Part shown: positions 12,649-51,859 of the stretch, in pieces | How the letters are laid out: each line of letters starts with the position of its first letter | Position numbering within the stretch: the first letter of the stretch is position 1 | Assembly (NCBI RefSeq): GCF_024679095.1 | Contig: NC_066544.1 | Location: 8,317,490 to 8,381,489, forward strand | Source: Eriocheir sinensis | Taxonomy: Eukaryota > Arthropoda > Malacostraca > Decapoda > Varunidae | Reading direction: 5' to 3' | Length of the DNA: 64,000 nucleotides | Notes under the pieces: model-generated | Databases searched by the model: none | What the model was told of the DNA's origin: nothing | Seen by the model: the letters and a program-made list of their open reading frames with translations, nothing else | Position numbers and translations under genes: made by a program

Positions 12649-15130
12649 GACTACTTCATCCATTACTTTAACCATTACTTCACCCATTACTTTGATCATT
12701 ACTTTAACCATTACTTTAACCATTACTTCACCCATTACTTTAACCATTACTTCACCCATTACTTTGATCATTACTTTAACCATTACTTTAACCATTACTT
12801 CACCCATTACTTTGATCATTACTTTAACCATTACTTTAACCATTACTTCACCCATTACTTCACCCATTACTTCACCCATTACTTTAACCATTACTTTAAC
12901 CATTACTTCACCCATTATTTTAATCATTATTTTAACCATTACTTTAACCATTACTTCACCCATTACTTTAACCATTACTTTAACCGTTATTTTAACCATT
13001 GCTTTAACCGTTACTTCATCCATTACTTTAACCATTACTTTAACCGTTACTTCACCCATTACTTCACCCATTACTTCACCCATTACTTTAACCATTACTT
13101 CACCCATTACTTTAACCATTACTTTAACCGTTATTTTAACCATTACTTTAACCGTTACTTCATCCATTACTTTAACCATTACTTTAACCATTACTTTAAC
13201 CGTTACTTTAACCATTACTTTAACCATTACTTCACCCATTACTTTAACCAATACTTCACCCATTACTTTAACCATTATTTTAATCATTACCTTAACCATT
13301 ACTTTAACTATTACTTCACCCATTACTTTAACCATTACTTCACCCATTACTTTAACCATTACTTTAACCATTACTTCACCCATTACTTTAACCATTACTT
13401 CACCAATTGCTTTGACCATTACTTTAACCATTACTTTAACCATTACTTCACCCATTACTTTAACCATTACTTTAACCATTACTTCACCCATTACTTTAAC
13501 CATTACTTCACCCATTACTTCACCCATTAGTTTAACCATTACTTTAACCATTACTTCACCCATTACTTTAACCATTACTTTAACCATTACTTCACCCATT
13601 ACTTTAACCATTACTTTAACCATTACTTCACCCATTACTTTAACCATTACTTTAACCATTACTTCACCCATTACTTTAACCATTACTTTAACCATTACTT
13701 CACCCATTACTTTAACCATTACTTTAACCATTACTTCACCTATTACTTTAACCATTAATTCACCCATTACTTTAACCATTACTTCACCCATTACTTCACC
13801 CATTACTTTAACCATTACTTTAACCATTACTTCACCCATTACTTTAACCATTACTTCACCCATTACTTTAACCATTACTTTAACCATTACTTCACCCATT
13901 ACTTTAACCATTACTTCACCCATTACTTTAACCATTACTTCACCCATTACTTTAACCATTACTTCACCCATTGCTTCACCCATTACTTTAACCATTACTT
14001 TAACCATTACTTCACCCATTACTTTAACCATTACTTCACCCATTACTTTAACCATTACTTCACCCATTACTTTAACCATTACTTTAACCATTACTTCACC
14101 CATTACTTTAACCATTACTTCACCCATTACTTTAACCATTACTTTAACCATTACTTCACCCATTGCATTAACCATTACTTTAACCATTACTTCACCCATT
14201 ACTTCACCCATTACTTCACCCATTACTTTAACCATTACTTTAACCATTACTTTAACCATTACTTCACCCATTACTTTAACCATTACTTTAACCATTACTT
14301 CACCCATTACTTTAACCATTACTTTAACCATTACTTCACCCATTACTTTAACCATTACTTTAACCATTACTTTAACCATTACTTCACCCATTACTTTAAC
14401 CATTACTTTAACCATTACTTTAACCATTACTTTAACCATTACTTCACCCATTACTTTAACCATTACTGTAACCATTACTTTAACCATTACTTCACCCATT
14501 ATTTTAACCATTACTTCACCCATTACTTTAACCATTACTTTAACCATTACTTCACCCATTACTTTAACCATTACTTTAACCATTACTTCACCCATTACTT
14601 TAACCATTACTTTAACCATTACTTCACCCATTACTTTAACTATTACTTTAACCATTACTTCACCCATTACTGTAACCAATTCTTTAACCATTACCTTAAC
14701 CATTACTTCACCCATTATTTTAACCATTACTTCACCCATTACTTTAACCATTACTTCACCCATTACTGTAACCAATACTTTAACCATTACCTTAACCATT
14801 ACTTCACCCATTATTTTAACCATTACTTCACCCATTACTGTAACCATTACTTTAACCATTACTTCACCCATTATTTTAACCATTACTTCACCCATTACTG
14901 TAACCATTACTTTAACCATTACTTCACCCATTATTTTAACCATTACTTCACCCATTACTTTAACCATTACTTCACCCATTACTTTAACCATTACTTCACC
15001 CTGTACTTTAACCATTACTTTAACCATTACTTCACCCATTACTATAACCATTACTTCACCCTGTACTTTAACCATTACTTCACCCATTACTTCACCCATT
15101 ACTATAACCAATACTTTAACCATTATTTCA
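12649..15130. repeat. 12-bp minisatellite, about 205 copies of two unit types
   Basis: Nearly 2.5 kb is made of ATTACTTTAACC (type A) and ATTACTTCACCC (type B), differing at two of twelve positions, in varying order such as AAB, AB and ABB. Rare variants (TTTGATC, TTTTAAC, CTGTAACC, GCTTTAACC) are scattered, and the ACTGTAACC variant clusters near the right end. Because 12 is a multiple of 3 and neither unit has a stop in several frames, frames of more than 850 codons stay open on both strands. They encode only the repeat and are not genes. Confidence 0.97.
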
Positions 15131-15139
15131 CTCATAATA

Positions 15140-16700
15140 ATAAAAAGAAAATACACTGGGCCATGACGCAGAGACGGCCGGGCCATGACGAAAACAGATC
15201 AGTTTGCCATAATAAAAGAAAAAATACACTGTGCCATGAGGAATGAATTAAGAATGGGCCACACTTCAAGACCACAGCCAAAGACGGTGCACTCGGATCA
15301 GCATCAAGGAATACTTAACCTTACAAGCACTGCAGTAATTGGCCACACTCCATAACGGGGGAATTACGTCGTCATTGAGAAAGTTGTTATCTGGGACTTG
15401 CATGTAAAGGGCATCGGCATAGACTTTATTATAAACCCAATTAATGTATTTCTTCATGCTGTTCTCAAGGCCACGAGTGTTCAGGCATAAGTCAAGTTTT
15501 TGCGTGCCTTGTTATTTCGAAGATTAAATTTCAAACTACTGAAGGATCTGTGAGTGGATTGTGGTGACGTCTTGTTCTCTCTCTCTCTCCTGGGCCGTGG
15601 TAACATTGGTTGTGGTCGTGACTCAATTTAATAATGGTTGAGTATTGGAGACAGGGCCCGGGCGTCATTTAGTGGGACTGGTATCACACACACACACACA
15701 CACACACACACCACGTTGTTGTTGGTGTGTTTTGATAGCGGTTAGTCTATACGAATGTTTGGAATGGTACTGCGACCATTCACTCGTAATTTCATTTGAT
15801 AATAATACTTTTTATTTCTCCCTCTCCCCCTCCTTTTTTATTATTTCTGCGTTAGTCGCTTAATATTTTCGTATTCTTACTACTATGCCATTTTCTGTGA
15901 CATGCGAATTTCTCTCTTATTATATGTATAGTGTTTGTCATCCATTGGTTTATTTATTTCACATTTTTAAGTTCTCCAAAACACTAACACTAAAAACAAA
16001 ACAAACACAAGACACAAACACACACATGCAAAACACTAACAATACAAAAAAATAATAAGTCAGCTTGAGATATAATGCATGGGTAGCTTTTTCTCCTCCT
16101 CCTCCTCCTCTTCACTAACAACCCTATCCGTCCATTCATTAACTCCACACAGCAGCCGCATCATCACCCCGAATTGCCTCCGGATCACTCTACCCTAATT
16201 ACCCTTCCAATGTACTTCCGTGTTGGGCGTTAATTAGCGTGTAGTTGATCATCGTTACCTCACTTAGGGCGCGCCTCTGTCCTCGCGATGTTGACAGTTT
16301 TCAGTCGCGAGTCATTAGCGAGCTTGTTGTCGGAGCATTCAGTCCCGCCGGCAAAGTCGTACAAATATTTAATTAGTCGAGGCCGCGGGAGCCGAGCTGA
16401 TCACTGTGTCGAACCCGCATGTTGGGTGGTGGTGGTGGTGAGCAGGAAGGTGTAGGAAGGGGGTGGTGGTAGTAGAAGGAAAGGGGAGGTAGTGGGGGCT
16501 ACAGAAAGGTGTAGGAAGGGGATGGTGGTGGTGGTGGTGTTAATGGTAGTATAGGAAAGGGGTGGTGACTGTGGTAGTAGAAGGTGAGGGGTGGTGAATG
16601 TTAGGGGTAAGGGAGAGAAGGGTTGGTTGTGGTGGTGAGGGAGGTAAGGGGAGGTCTAGGAAGGTGGAAGTGAAATTGAAGGGTGTGGCAGCAAGAGGTG
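15140..16700. other. intergenic region, no gene seen
   Basis: Holds a (CA)n run at 15686-15710, an AT-rich stretch to 16100, and a balanced unique block at 16140-16425 with TTAATTAG-type motifs that could bind homeodomain proteins. A GGTGGT-rich low-complexity stretch follows at 16425-16660. Nothing here supports a coding or RNA gene. Confidence 0.5.
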
Positions 16701-17860
16701 GGGAGCATGGGAGGATTATTTAAAAGCAAGGGAAGCAGCTTAAGGACAAAAAAAATAAGTAAGAAAAAGAAAGTCCGCTAATCACTGCCCCTGCAAAAGT
16801 GTATAGATGAGTGACCGAAAGAGAGGTCAATAATTTCGGATGAAGAAGTATCGCTTGAAAGAGGTCAAGTCGTAGGTAGGAGGAAATACAGACGGAGGAG
16901 GCTGTTCCAGAGTTTACCACGCAGTGGAGGAGATGAAAGAATGAAGATGTTGGTTAACTTTTGCATAAGGGATTGGACAGTATAGGGATGAACTAGAGTA
17001 GAAAGTCGAGTGCAGCGGGGCCGCAGGAGGCATGCAGTTAGTAAGTTCAGCATGAAAATATCGACAGAAGATAGAGAGGTAATATGGCGGCGGAATTTTA
17101 AGAGGTAGAAGACTGTCAGTAAGAGGAGAGAAGTTAATGAAACGAAGAGCCTTAGACTTCACACTTTCCAAGAGAGCTGTGTGTGTGCAGCCCACACATG
17201 TGATGCATGCTCCATACGAGGGCAGACAAAGCCCTTGTATATGGATAGCATCTAGGAGAGGGAAAAGATCTGGCGGAGACGATACAAAACGCCCAACCTC
17301 GAGGAAGCTGATTTAGCAAGAGAGGAGATATGAGGTTTCCAGTTGAGATTTTGAGTAAAGGATAGACCGAAGATGTTTATTGAAGAAGGTGACAGCTGAG
17401 TGTTATCGAAGAATAGAGGATAAGTGCATGTTTGGAAGATTGTGTCGAGTTGACAGGTGGGGAAATTGAGTGTTTGAGGCATTGAAGGACACCAAGTTCT
17501 TCTTGCAGCCTCTTACCTAGAATCATGTAGCTCCTATTGGGAGGGTCTTCTTTCAAAAGATGTTGAGTAATGCAGAGTGGATAGGACAGTTTGTTTTGGA
17601 GAGATCATCCATGAACATCAGAAAGAGAGTGGGAGATAGGACAGAGCCCTGCGGGATGCCACTGTTGATAGGTTCAGGGGAAGAACAGTGGTTGTCTACC
17701 ACAGTAGAGATAGATCGGCCAGAGAGGAAGCTGGAGATAAAAGTAGATAGAATCCGTAGGGGGGTAGTTTGGAAAGCAAAGATTTGTGCCAGATTATGTC
17801 AAAAGCTTTTGAGATGTCTAAGGCAACAGCGAAAGTTTCACCGAAACGGCTAAGATGACC
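16700..17860 (-). mobile_element. LINE (non-LTR retrotransposon) fragment A, 5'-truncated and decayed
   Basis: The minus strand gives pieces of a reverse transcriptase in order. From 17850 down come a block with DISKAFD (palm motif), SGIPQGSVLSPTLF, then NLNWKPHISSLAKSAS with RLGVLYRLRQ, then SKALRFINFSPLTDSLLPLK, and lastly SSPPLRGKLWNSL. Frames shift several times. The 3' end near 16730 resembles the two short copies at 61.1 and 63.5 kb. The endonuclease and start are absent, so it cannot be active. Confidence 0.85.
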
Positions 17861-17861
17861 G

Positions 17862-18455
17862 CATGGTCAAGATGAGGTCTAACTAATGCTAAATATAGTT
17901 TGAGGAAGACCGGCGCTTTTGTTGCTTACGCTCCTTGAAATAAATCCCAGTACCCTGTTTGCTCGATTTCTAGCTTGAGTACATTGTGCCCTAAATCCCT
18001 CTCACACCCAGACCTGCTTATGAGGGTGTCATTTAAGCAATAGTTATGTGAGGGGTTGTTCCTACCAACACTCACAATACTGCACTTCCCTACATTGGAC
18101 TCCATCTGCCATTTATCCGCCCATTCATACAATCTGTTTAGTTCATCCTGGAGAATACTAGCGTCTTGATCCGACTCAGTTACTCTACCGATCTTGGTAT
18201 CATCTACAAACTTACTGACATTACTACTAATTCCTGTATCTAAGTCATTGATATAAATAATAAACAAAAGTGGACCCAATACCGAACCTTGGGGAACCCC
18301 ACTTGCAACACAGCCCCAATCAGATCTTTTACCATTGATTTGCACTCTGCTTCCTATTGCTAAGCCACGCCTGGACCCAGTTCAAAACTTTACCCTCCAC
18401 TCTGTGAGCCTGTAATTTAAGCAACATGATGACCTGAGCTTTGGAAATATCCTTT
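17862..18455 (-). mobile_element. LINE fragment B (reverse transcriptase palm region)
   Basis: The minus-strand frame from 18345 to 17929 has ASGVPQGSVLGPLLFIIYIN followed by SKFVDDTKIGR, the catalytic box that is usually F-A-D-D, here F-V-D-D. Upstream to 18450, in a shifted frame, are VEGKVLNWVQAWLSNRK and part of the finger region. Downstream, ANRVLGFISRSVSNKSAG leads into decay at about 17862, where fragment A begins. It belongs to a different LINE family from fragment A, judged from its conserved blocks. Confidence 0.85.
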
Positions 18456-21130
18456 CAACAGCCCTTGCTTCCAGAAAATACTTATTTCAAGGATAATTTG
18501 GATCTGCTACATTAGACATGCAGGAGCACATTACCAACACTCATGAATATTTTCCTACAGGTCACACATTTTTCACCTCAAACTCCCCCAAAGGGAGAAG
18601 TCAAGGTGAAAAGCTTCTATTCTTGTTTATGCACCCTTTCCCTGCAATGCAAACCCCCTCGCACCCCTCATTTGGTCCTCAACTGAGGCCAACTAACTGT
18701 CAACACTGTTAGCTGACACACTTATCAACGTACCTTTAGTTCAAACATCCATTTCCACTCAGGAATTCTCCTTGAGGAAATGGTCAAAGCAATGTAATGT
18801 CTACTTCTATTTAAACATTATTAACCAATAGAGATATTTGGTTTCAATAAATGAGCACATTCTAGACTCAAAAAGCTATAAAAAAAAAAAGCACCCACAT
18901 GGTTTCCCCAAAATGTTATTTTTTTAGACTCTGTGACCAACCAAACTTTGGTAAACAAGTACACTGACCCCTCCTGGCAAGACAGGGCAGTGAGGGAAAA
19001 GCTTCATGTCTTCTGTGTACAAACAAGACAGTCTTTGCAACTCTTAGATTTCCTTGGTCCCAACATGCAACAAAGGTAAGAAGAATACCAATTCACTTTT
19101 TCTTTTGTATTAAGGATTCCAGAATCTCTGGATTTGAGCACCAAAACATTTCTGTATTAACAACATAGGCACAGTCCTCTTGCCCGTAACAACAGTCTCA
19201 CACACCACTGACCCCGGAAGACCACACCCAAACAGTGCAGCACAAGTGAGTTTCCCGTGCATGCACACACACTTAAGTTTTCATGCCTTCTGAGTTTCAA
19301 AATGTAATACTGATTTAGTGGTGTCAGTTCTGTCGAGTAACAGCGGCAGCCCTTCTGTCATACAGCAGCTTTTTCTCTCGGGCTCTTCCATTTTCCGCCT
19401 CCACAGCTCTGGATAAAGCAGCTCAGCTCATCAGTTGATCAGGCAGCTCACATTACACTTTCTAATATCAAAATGGTAAAGCAACTTTCATTCAGTATAA
19501 AAGAAACCACACAACTCATTTGCTTTAAGCTGAAATACTGAGTTCCCTTCATCTGATAGCAAGTAAATTTAGTTCTCTTTAATAGCATCTATTGGTTTCA
19601 CTTAGGGTTTTTCTTAACAATAAAATTTTAGAAATTTAAGTACAGAGCAAGAATTACCCAACTGCAAAGCTATGTGTTAACAACCACTGACTCCTGATTG
19701 TATACAGTCTGAATGTCAGACAAAGTGTTCCATGCTTGTATTAACAAAAATAGTAGTTTTTGTATTACAACCTTAGGCATAACCTGATAACTAGTTTCCC
19801 TGGGAGCAAGATACACCTTTTGCCAAGCAACTCAAGTGTAAGCATTCACTTCAAGATTGCCAGCAAGCCACAAGCCCTGGCATCCACCACTCTACAAGGT
19901 GAAGGTTACCCTTCAGAGTGCTTTTTTTTTTTTTTGTAATTTACCTTAGCAAAGAAAGTTAAATTTTCTATCTAGTAAGAGCAAATGTTAGAAATGACCC
20001 GAGTATTTTTACAAATTTACATACTTCCCTCCTGCACTGACACAGATTGGTAGATAAAGGACAAAAGAATGGATTGCTTTACTTGAATTTTTCCAGTGTA
20101 GAAGGGGGTTGGCAGGGATATTTATCAACCACCAAAGGACAAACTATACATGCCAGAGCTTAGAAAGTAGAGAGCACAGGAAGAAGTTTGCAAGGATTGA
20201 GTCATAGGCATCCATTTTGGCAACACAAAATTCAAGGACATGGTAATCATGACAGTCATGTCTGTATGAGAGGAGAATTGTGTAGTGATAAGATGAAACT
20301 ACAGTGTGTACATATTTTCTGTAAAGACCAAATCAATAAAATAGGTTAGCTAACATAAGTTCTGAAAGATTAAATCAATACACTATGCCAGTTTTTGGAA
20401 TAATACTGAGCAAGTGATATAATTAATTTGGCAGTTTGTCAAGTTTCAATCATTAAGTATGTCATGACTACTTCACCATCATGTAATGAAGGTTGACATC
20501 ATTACAAGATCCCAAAGTGCCCCATGGAAGTACTAGTTTTGCTGTTTTTCACTTGAGGGATCCCCAGCATAATTATTGTAGTTTCCCATGTTCTGCTATT
20601 GAAAAGTTGTTTTTCTTAGTTATAATCTAAAGAAACTATGTTTCCTCTAGAGATTTTGGGCTCTGTCATCACAAACCCAAGCCAGGTATACATGTTTTCA
20701 TGGAGTGGTGTTCTTTTGCCCCTAATGCTTCAGCTAGGCTTAAGGATCATGAATAGCAGAACACTCAAAAATATAAATCAATGGCACCACATTGATAGTA
20801 ACGATTAATGGCACGGAATCATAAACAAAACTTTGATGATAACCAGTAATTTTTCACTTTTGAATCAATGTTCATGTTATTACATAGCAAAGTTTTTTGG
20901 TTCCATAAAAAGTTATGACTGGTAAATGCCTTTTTTTCAGCATTTAATTATAATTTTGCTTTTACAGAAACTTTAAGCCAGTCACTGCAATAATAAAATT
21001 GCTCCAAGTTGTGTTTGCTGAGTAAAGTTTTCTGCACCTGAGCAGCAGTCTCTGGAACCTTAAGTAATGATTCCCTGATGTCACTTCATCCTCCATACAG
21101 CAGAACATGGAAAAACAAGCACAGGTTTTC
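18456..21130. other. intergenic / possible extended 3' UTR, no gene seen
   Basis: About 2.7 kb of unique AT-rich sequence, downstream of the GIGYF stop on the minus strand and beyond its best polyadenylation signal. It could hold a longer alternative 3' UTR, but no reading frame, structured RNA or transposon end was recognised. Confidence 0.45.
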
Positions 21131-21148
21131 CAAGATATATCCTTCAGT

Positions 21149-21154
21149 TTTATT
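21149..21154 (-). terminator. polyadenylation signal AATAAA for GIGYF
   Basis: Minus-strand AATAAA lies 675 bases after the GIGYF stop codon. It is followed within 40 bases by a GT-rich stretch (CTGTGCTTGTTTTTCC on the minus strand), the usual arrangement around a cleavage site near 21130. Other weaker candidates exist further down. Confidence 0.55.
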
Positions 21155-21828
21155 CAATAAAATTCAGACATTCTGATCATATTGCCTAAGTGTGTAAGCA
21201 GGCCACTATCACAGATAACTTTGACTTCAATAACTAAATCATACTTTCCTGAAAGATTTGCTTGAGACGAGACAAGGCAGGAAAGCAACACTCAACCAGC
21301 CATACGTGCCACTACAGAGTCACGCTCCACCTGCTCACAGTCAACACTCAGGGCAAGGTAGTGTGCCTGGCATTCAAGTGAACAGTAGCTTCCCTTTGCC
21401 TACTTATTACATCCATACCATGGCAAGTAGACTGACAGTGGACATCAAATCTCTTTTTTTACCTATTTTACACCCATTCTACAATGTTTTGGTCAATTTG
21501 CTGATGGGACAATGTTTATTCAACTACTGCTTGATTTTTTGCTGGAAATAATTCTGGTGAAGCATGGACAAGGGAGAGAAAGCTTTATAAATGTTGTAGG
21601 TCAAATAAACCAAGACAGAAAGAGTGACAGTTATACATGACTGTATGAGAAAATAGAATTCTCCACTGGAAATCAATAGGGCACCAACAAAAGATAGCTT
21701 CATTTAATTTCTTGTGCATAGAATTCAAACTTCCATTAACACAGCCATGAGTTTCATATACTACGCAGTTTCATCTCAAACATTTGCATTTCACATTTTC
21801 TGACAAGCCTTCCACTACCTTGCCCATC

Positions 21829-47874
<26,046 letters not shown>

Positions 47875-48149
47875 CTGAAAAATAAAAGTTCACATTACGC
47901 ACTAGAAGTGGACTATACAAAACAGAATAAATCTCATTATCATTACATGCTTCATACTAAGCAAGTACCACCTCCATCCACATGTAGGAGCTTGTACAGT
48001 GCCCAAAACTGTGATTTTCTCAGACAGACAAAATTTGCACAATACAAATCCTAAGGAAAATTATATCCAGCCCGAGAGACATCTGATTTTTTTTTTTTTT
48101 TTTTTCCTAACCCTACAGCTGAGCAGAGGTCACACCAATCTTGGCAAAG

Positions 48150-50420
48150 AAATATGAGATTTCAGCCATACCTGCACTCCAAGCTCAAACAAGGAGGGTA
48201 CTGGCTATCAATCATGAGTCAGATAACCCTTCCCGACTAGACCTAGTATTTACAAAAACCGACACTGAAATCCATGACCTATGCTTCCTACCACCCATCG
48301 GCTTGAGTAAACATGCAGTTTTAACTTTTACCCTCACAACAGACCACAAAGTAAATGAACCTGATGGAAATGAATGGAAGCTGAACTATCACAAAGCTGA
48401 CATACCTAAATTGCGGGAGGAATTTGCCAAGACCGACTGGGCGAGCCTGTTTGCTGCCGAGCCAGTGAGTGAAAAATGGGAGATTTTTATGAAACACTAC
48501 GCCAAGACTGTTCAGGCTTGTGTCCCACACTATAAAAGAAGCCAAGGAACCACCAGGCCCAAATGGATGACCAGAAGGTTACAGGCACTTATAGCCAAGA
48601 AGGAAGAAGCATGGCAGCAATACAGAACAAGGAGGACCGACACCCACAGAGAACAGTACATCAGACACAGAAACATAGTGACGAGAGAGGTGAGGACAGC
48701 CAAGTGGAACTACGAGAGACAGGTGGCTCTAGATTCTACAGAGAACCCAAAGCACTTCTGGGCCTATGTTCGTTCTAAGACTGGAACCAAAGAAAACTTA
48801 CAGCACTAAAGGATGACACCGGAAACTAACAGAAAGCGACAAAGAAACAGCGCAAGTCATGAACCGAGCCTTCAATACAGTGTTTATTAGGAGAACATGG
48901 GTATTCCTATACCACCCCAGATAATGTGCACCAGGGCCCCAAGATATCTACTGTATCTCTGACTAGAGGGAATTAAAGTCAAGGCTGTCAGCACTCAATG
49001 CCTCCAAAGCCCCAGGTCCTGACGGAATTTCCCCTTGTGCTGAAGGAATGTGCCGACATTTTATGTGACCCCTCCTTGACATCTTTAGATCATCCTTGAG
49101 CACTGGGAAGTCCCGAGGATTGGAGAAAGGCCAACATCTCTCCTATCTACAAAAAGGATCAAGACTGACCCACAATTACCGCCTGTGTCCCTTACAAGTG
49201 TTGTGTCCAAGGTCTTAGAAGGGTGATCCGTGAGGGTTTAGTACACTATTTGGCCACTCACGACCTTATAACGGACAGCCAACACGGCTTCCGGAAAATA
49301 GAAGCTGCCTCACCAACCTCCTCTGCTACGCCGACGACCTCGTCAATGCTGTGGCAAGAGGAGACTGTGTCGAGGTCAAATACCTGGACTGCGAGAATGC
49401 ATTTGACAGAGTTCCCCCTGAGAGACGTGTCAATAAACTTACGGCAATGGGTGTCTATGTGCTTCTCCTGAAATGGATCAAGAGCTTCCTGTCAGGACGG
49501 TACCACAGGGTCACTATCAGGACCTCCCACTCTGAATGGCTTCCTGTGCACGCGTTCCCCCCAAGGGACAGTTCTGGGCCCAGTGCTGTTCATCGGTACA
49601 TCAATGACCTGACCAGTCATCTGAATCCAGCGTGAGCCTCTTTGCTGATGACGCCAAGATATACCGCACCATCCAGACACCTGAGGACCTTGCAATTCTG
49701 CAGAGGGACATGTACGGCTGGATGATTGGAAAGTGGCTGTTAACTTTAACTCCGAGAAATGCAAAACAATGCACTCAATCCTCAACAACACTACCAGCTC
49801 GGCAACAAGACCCTTCAAAAGTCATCCAAAGAAAAAGATCTGAGTCACAATTTCCAACGACCTCAAACCAGCCACTCACATAGCCACTATCATCAACAGG
49901 AACATTGTGGTTCTCAGCAGAAAGATCCTCCTCCCACTCTACCTAGCCCTGGTCCGCCCGATCTTGATTCTGGGCGCCCAAGTGTGGTCCCCACACCAGA
50001 TAGGAGACATTCAGACCCTAGAAAAGGTGCAGAGGAGGGCGACAAAGCTGGTCCCGGAATTGTCCCACCTTCCATATGAAGAAAGGTGCAGCCAACTCGG
50101 TATCCAGACACTCAAGGACAGAAGAACGCGGGGGGACATGATAGAGATCTATAAGCTCCTGCACGGCTTTGAAGATGTCCCCTACACCAAATTCTTCCAC
50201 CTTAACACCAATAACCTCAGGGGACACAGCCTTAAATTAGTGAGACCCGACCACTGGACAACCACCACCAAGGGAAATTGGTTTGCGATTAGAACCATCG
50301 ACCACTGGGCTCCCTGAGCCGTGGTAACAGCCCCACGATAGCCACTTTTAAAGCACGATATGACAGACACATAAACAGACCCTAACACTGGCTGACTTGA
50401 CATAGAGGTGGGGATCACTA
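48150..50420 (+). mobile_element. LINE fragment F: endonuclease tail plus reverse transcriptase
   Basis: Starts inside the end of an AP-endonuclease (NPSRLDLVFTKTD). A linker helix region follows (WMTRRLQALIAKKEEAW... FWAYVRSKTG), then reverse transcriptase blocks: PGPDGI, NYRPVSLTSVVSKVLE with a frameshift, DSQHGFRK, DCENAFDRVPPERR, a decayed QGTVLGPVLF, and SLFADDAKIYR with the intact F-A-D-D box. The C-terminal region LVRPILILGAQVWSPHQIGD to DMIEIYKLLHG follows, and the end is near 50420. At least four frameshifts or stops. Antisense to GIGYF and inside its presumed first intron. Confidence 0.9.
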
Positions 50421-51850
50421 CAAGAAGTTCTCTTCTTATTTCCCCACTACCATTTCATAGGTAAGCATTTCATAGGTAAGCAAATACAAGATCAGATCAT
50501 GTTACATGATATTCCTTAATTCATCTATTTAAATTTCATATATTATTCTGGTAATGTAAGTTGTCTCAATAGACCTTTAGTGGCTTAGTGGGTGGCAACT
50601 TACATGGCCATTCCTGGAACTGCAAAGCAAACCAGTTTCAAACTGTGTTTCCATTTTCTGTGGTTTGGTATGCGGCTACCACAAGTTAGTGTAGGGAAAG
50701 ATGAGAGTCCCACCCAGCCACAAAACTATAATCTATTGTCATTGTGTTTTACTTTCATATTTATGGTAACAAACCATATTTTGTGCAGTCATGTTAAGTA
50801 AATAGCCAGATTAGTCATGATGAGATATTTCAACTAAAATAATTCAGTCATGACTGTATCAATATTCTATTGTCATGAATATTAGATTAACTTTCTTCAG
50901 TATATAATAAGTAAATTTGACTCTGTAAGCTGGGCCACTTTTTATCTCCACACTTCTGTAGCAGCTAATGCAAACAATACACAACTTTGCTGAAAAAAAA
51001 ATTCTAAGAGGTGTAAATAATTTAACTTTTCATGTCTGCAACAATCACTTTATCGGAGTGGCAAGTATTACATTAAAACATTATCGTGCTGTAAAGTAAA
51101 GTAAAATGAACCATTGACAACTATCAGGCAAAAGAATAGACAAGGTCTTATGGAAACCACTTGTTCGTATTCGCATCATCCAGAAGCGCTTACAGCCAAT
51201 AGTCAAGGAAACGATAATGCTGGTTCAGGTTAACCATTTCTGCTCCATCAGTAGAGGCTTCCTTCATCTGCCTCCTTTTAAGGAAGACTGCACTGAGAAG
51301 TAAAAATATTAAGTGGTGATCCCTTCAGTACAAGGCAGAATTACAGACATACAATCAAGCAGTTTTTCTGTCTAATGTACAGCCCAGGCACCCCCATAGT
51401 GACTTCATTGTGAAAGCACGGAGGCTAGGGAGGTAAATACTCATAAGGGTGTCTTTTTTTTTCCAGACTAGTGGTCACCAATCTATAGCCATTAAGGTGG
51501 TAAGTCTAGGTCCCTCCCCCCCCAACAGCCAAAACAAATATGCGGGTTATGCACCTGATAGGTGCCCTGCACTTTATTTGTCCAGATCCAGATCTAACCA
51601 TAACAAAGGTGTAATGCCATAATTTACTCTTTACTATACTCCAACACAAGGCTCGCCCATCAGGCTTAGTCAACGCACTACAAAGGGAGCCAGAAGGCAA
51701 AGCCTTTCCATTGTGGGTTAAGTTTGGTTTATATCAAAATGATTAGGATGAAGTGCTCCCCAATGAAGATTATGCATCCACCCCTTCATGTGAAAAGTAA
51801 CAAAAAATAAAGTAAGTTCCACAAGAACATATTCAGTAACATTACACACT
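50421..51850. other. presumed first-intron sequence of GIGYF, nothing recognised
   Basis: Unique AT-rich sequence, with no coding or transposon signature beyond short A/T runs. Confidence 0.45.
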
Positions 51851-51859
51851 ATTCACCAT

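Noticed and set aside
12535..15186. Open frames of 857 and 883 codons on opposite strands
   Set aside because: Both are translations of the 12-bp repeat (TITLTITSPI and MVKVMGEVMV). No composition change, no domain, no splice or start context.
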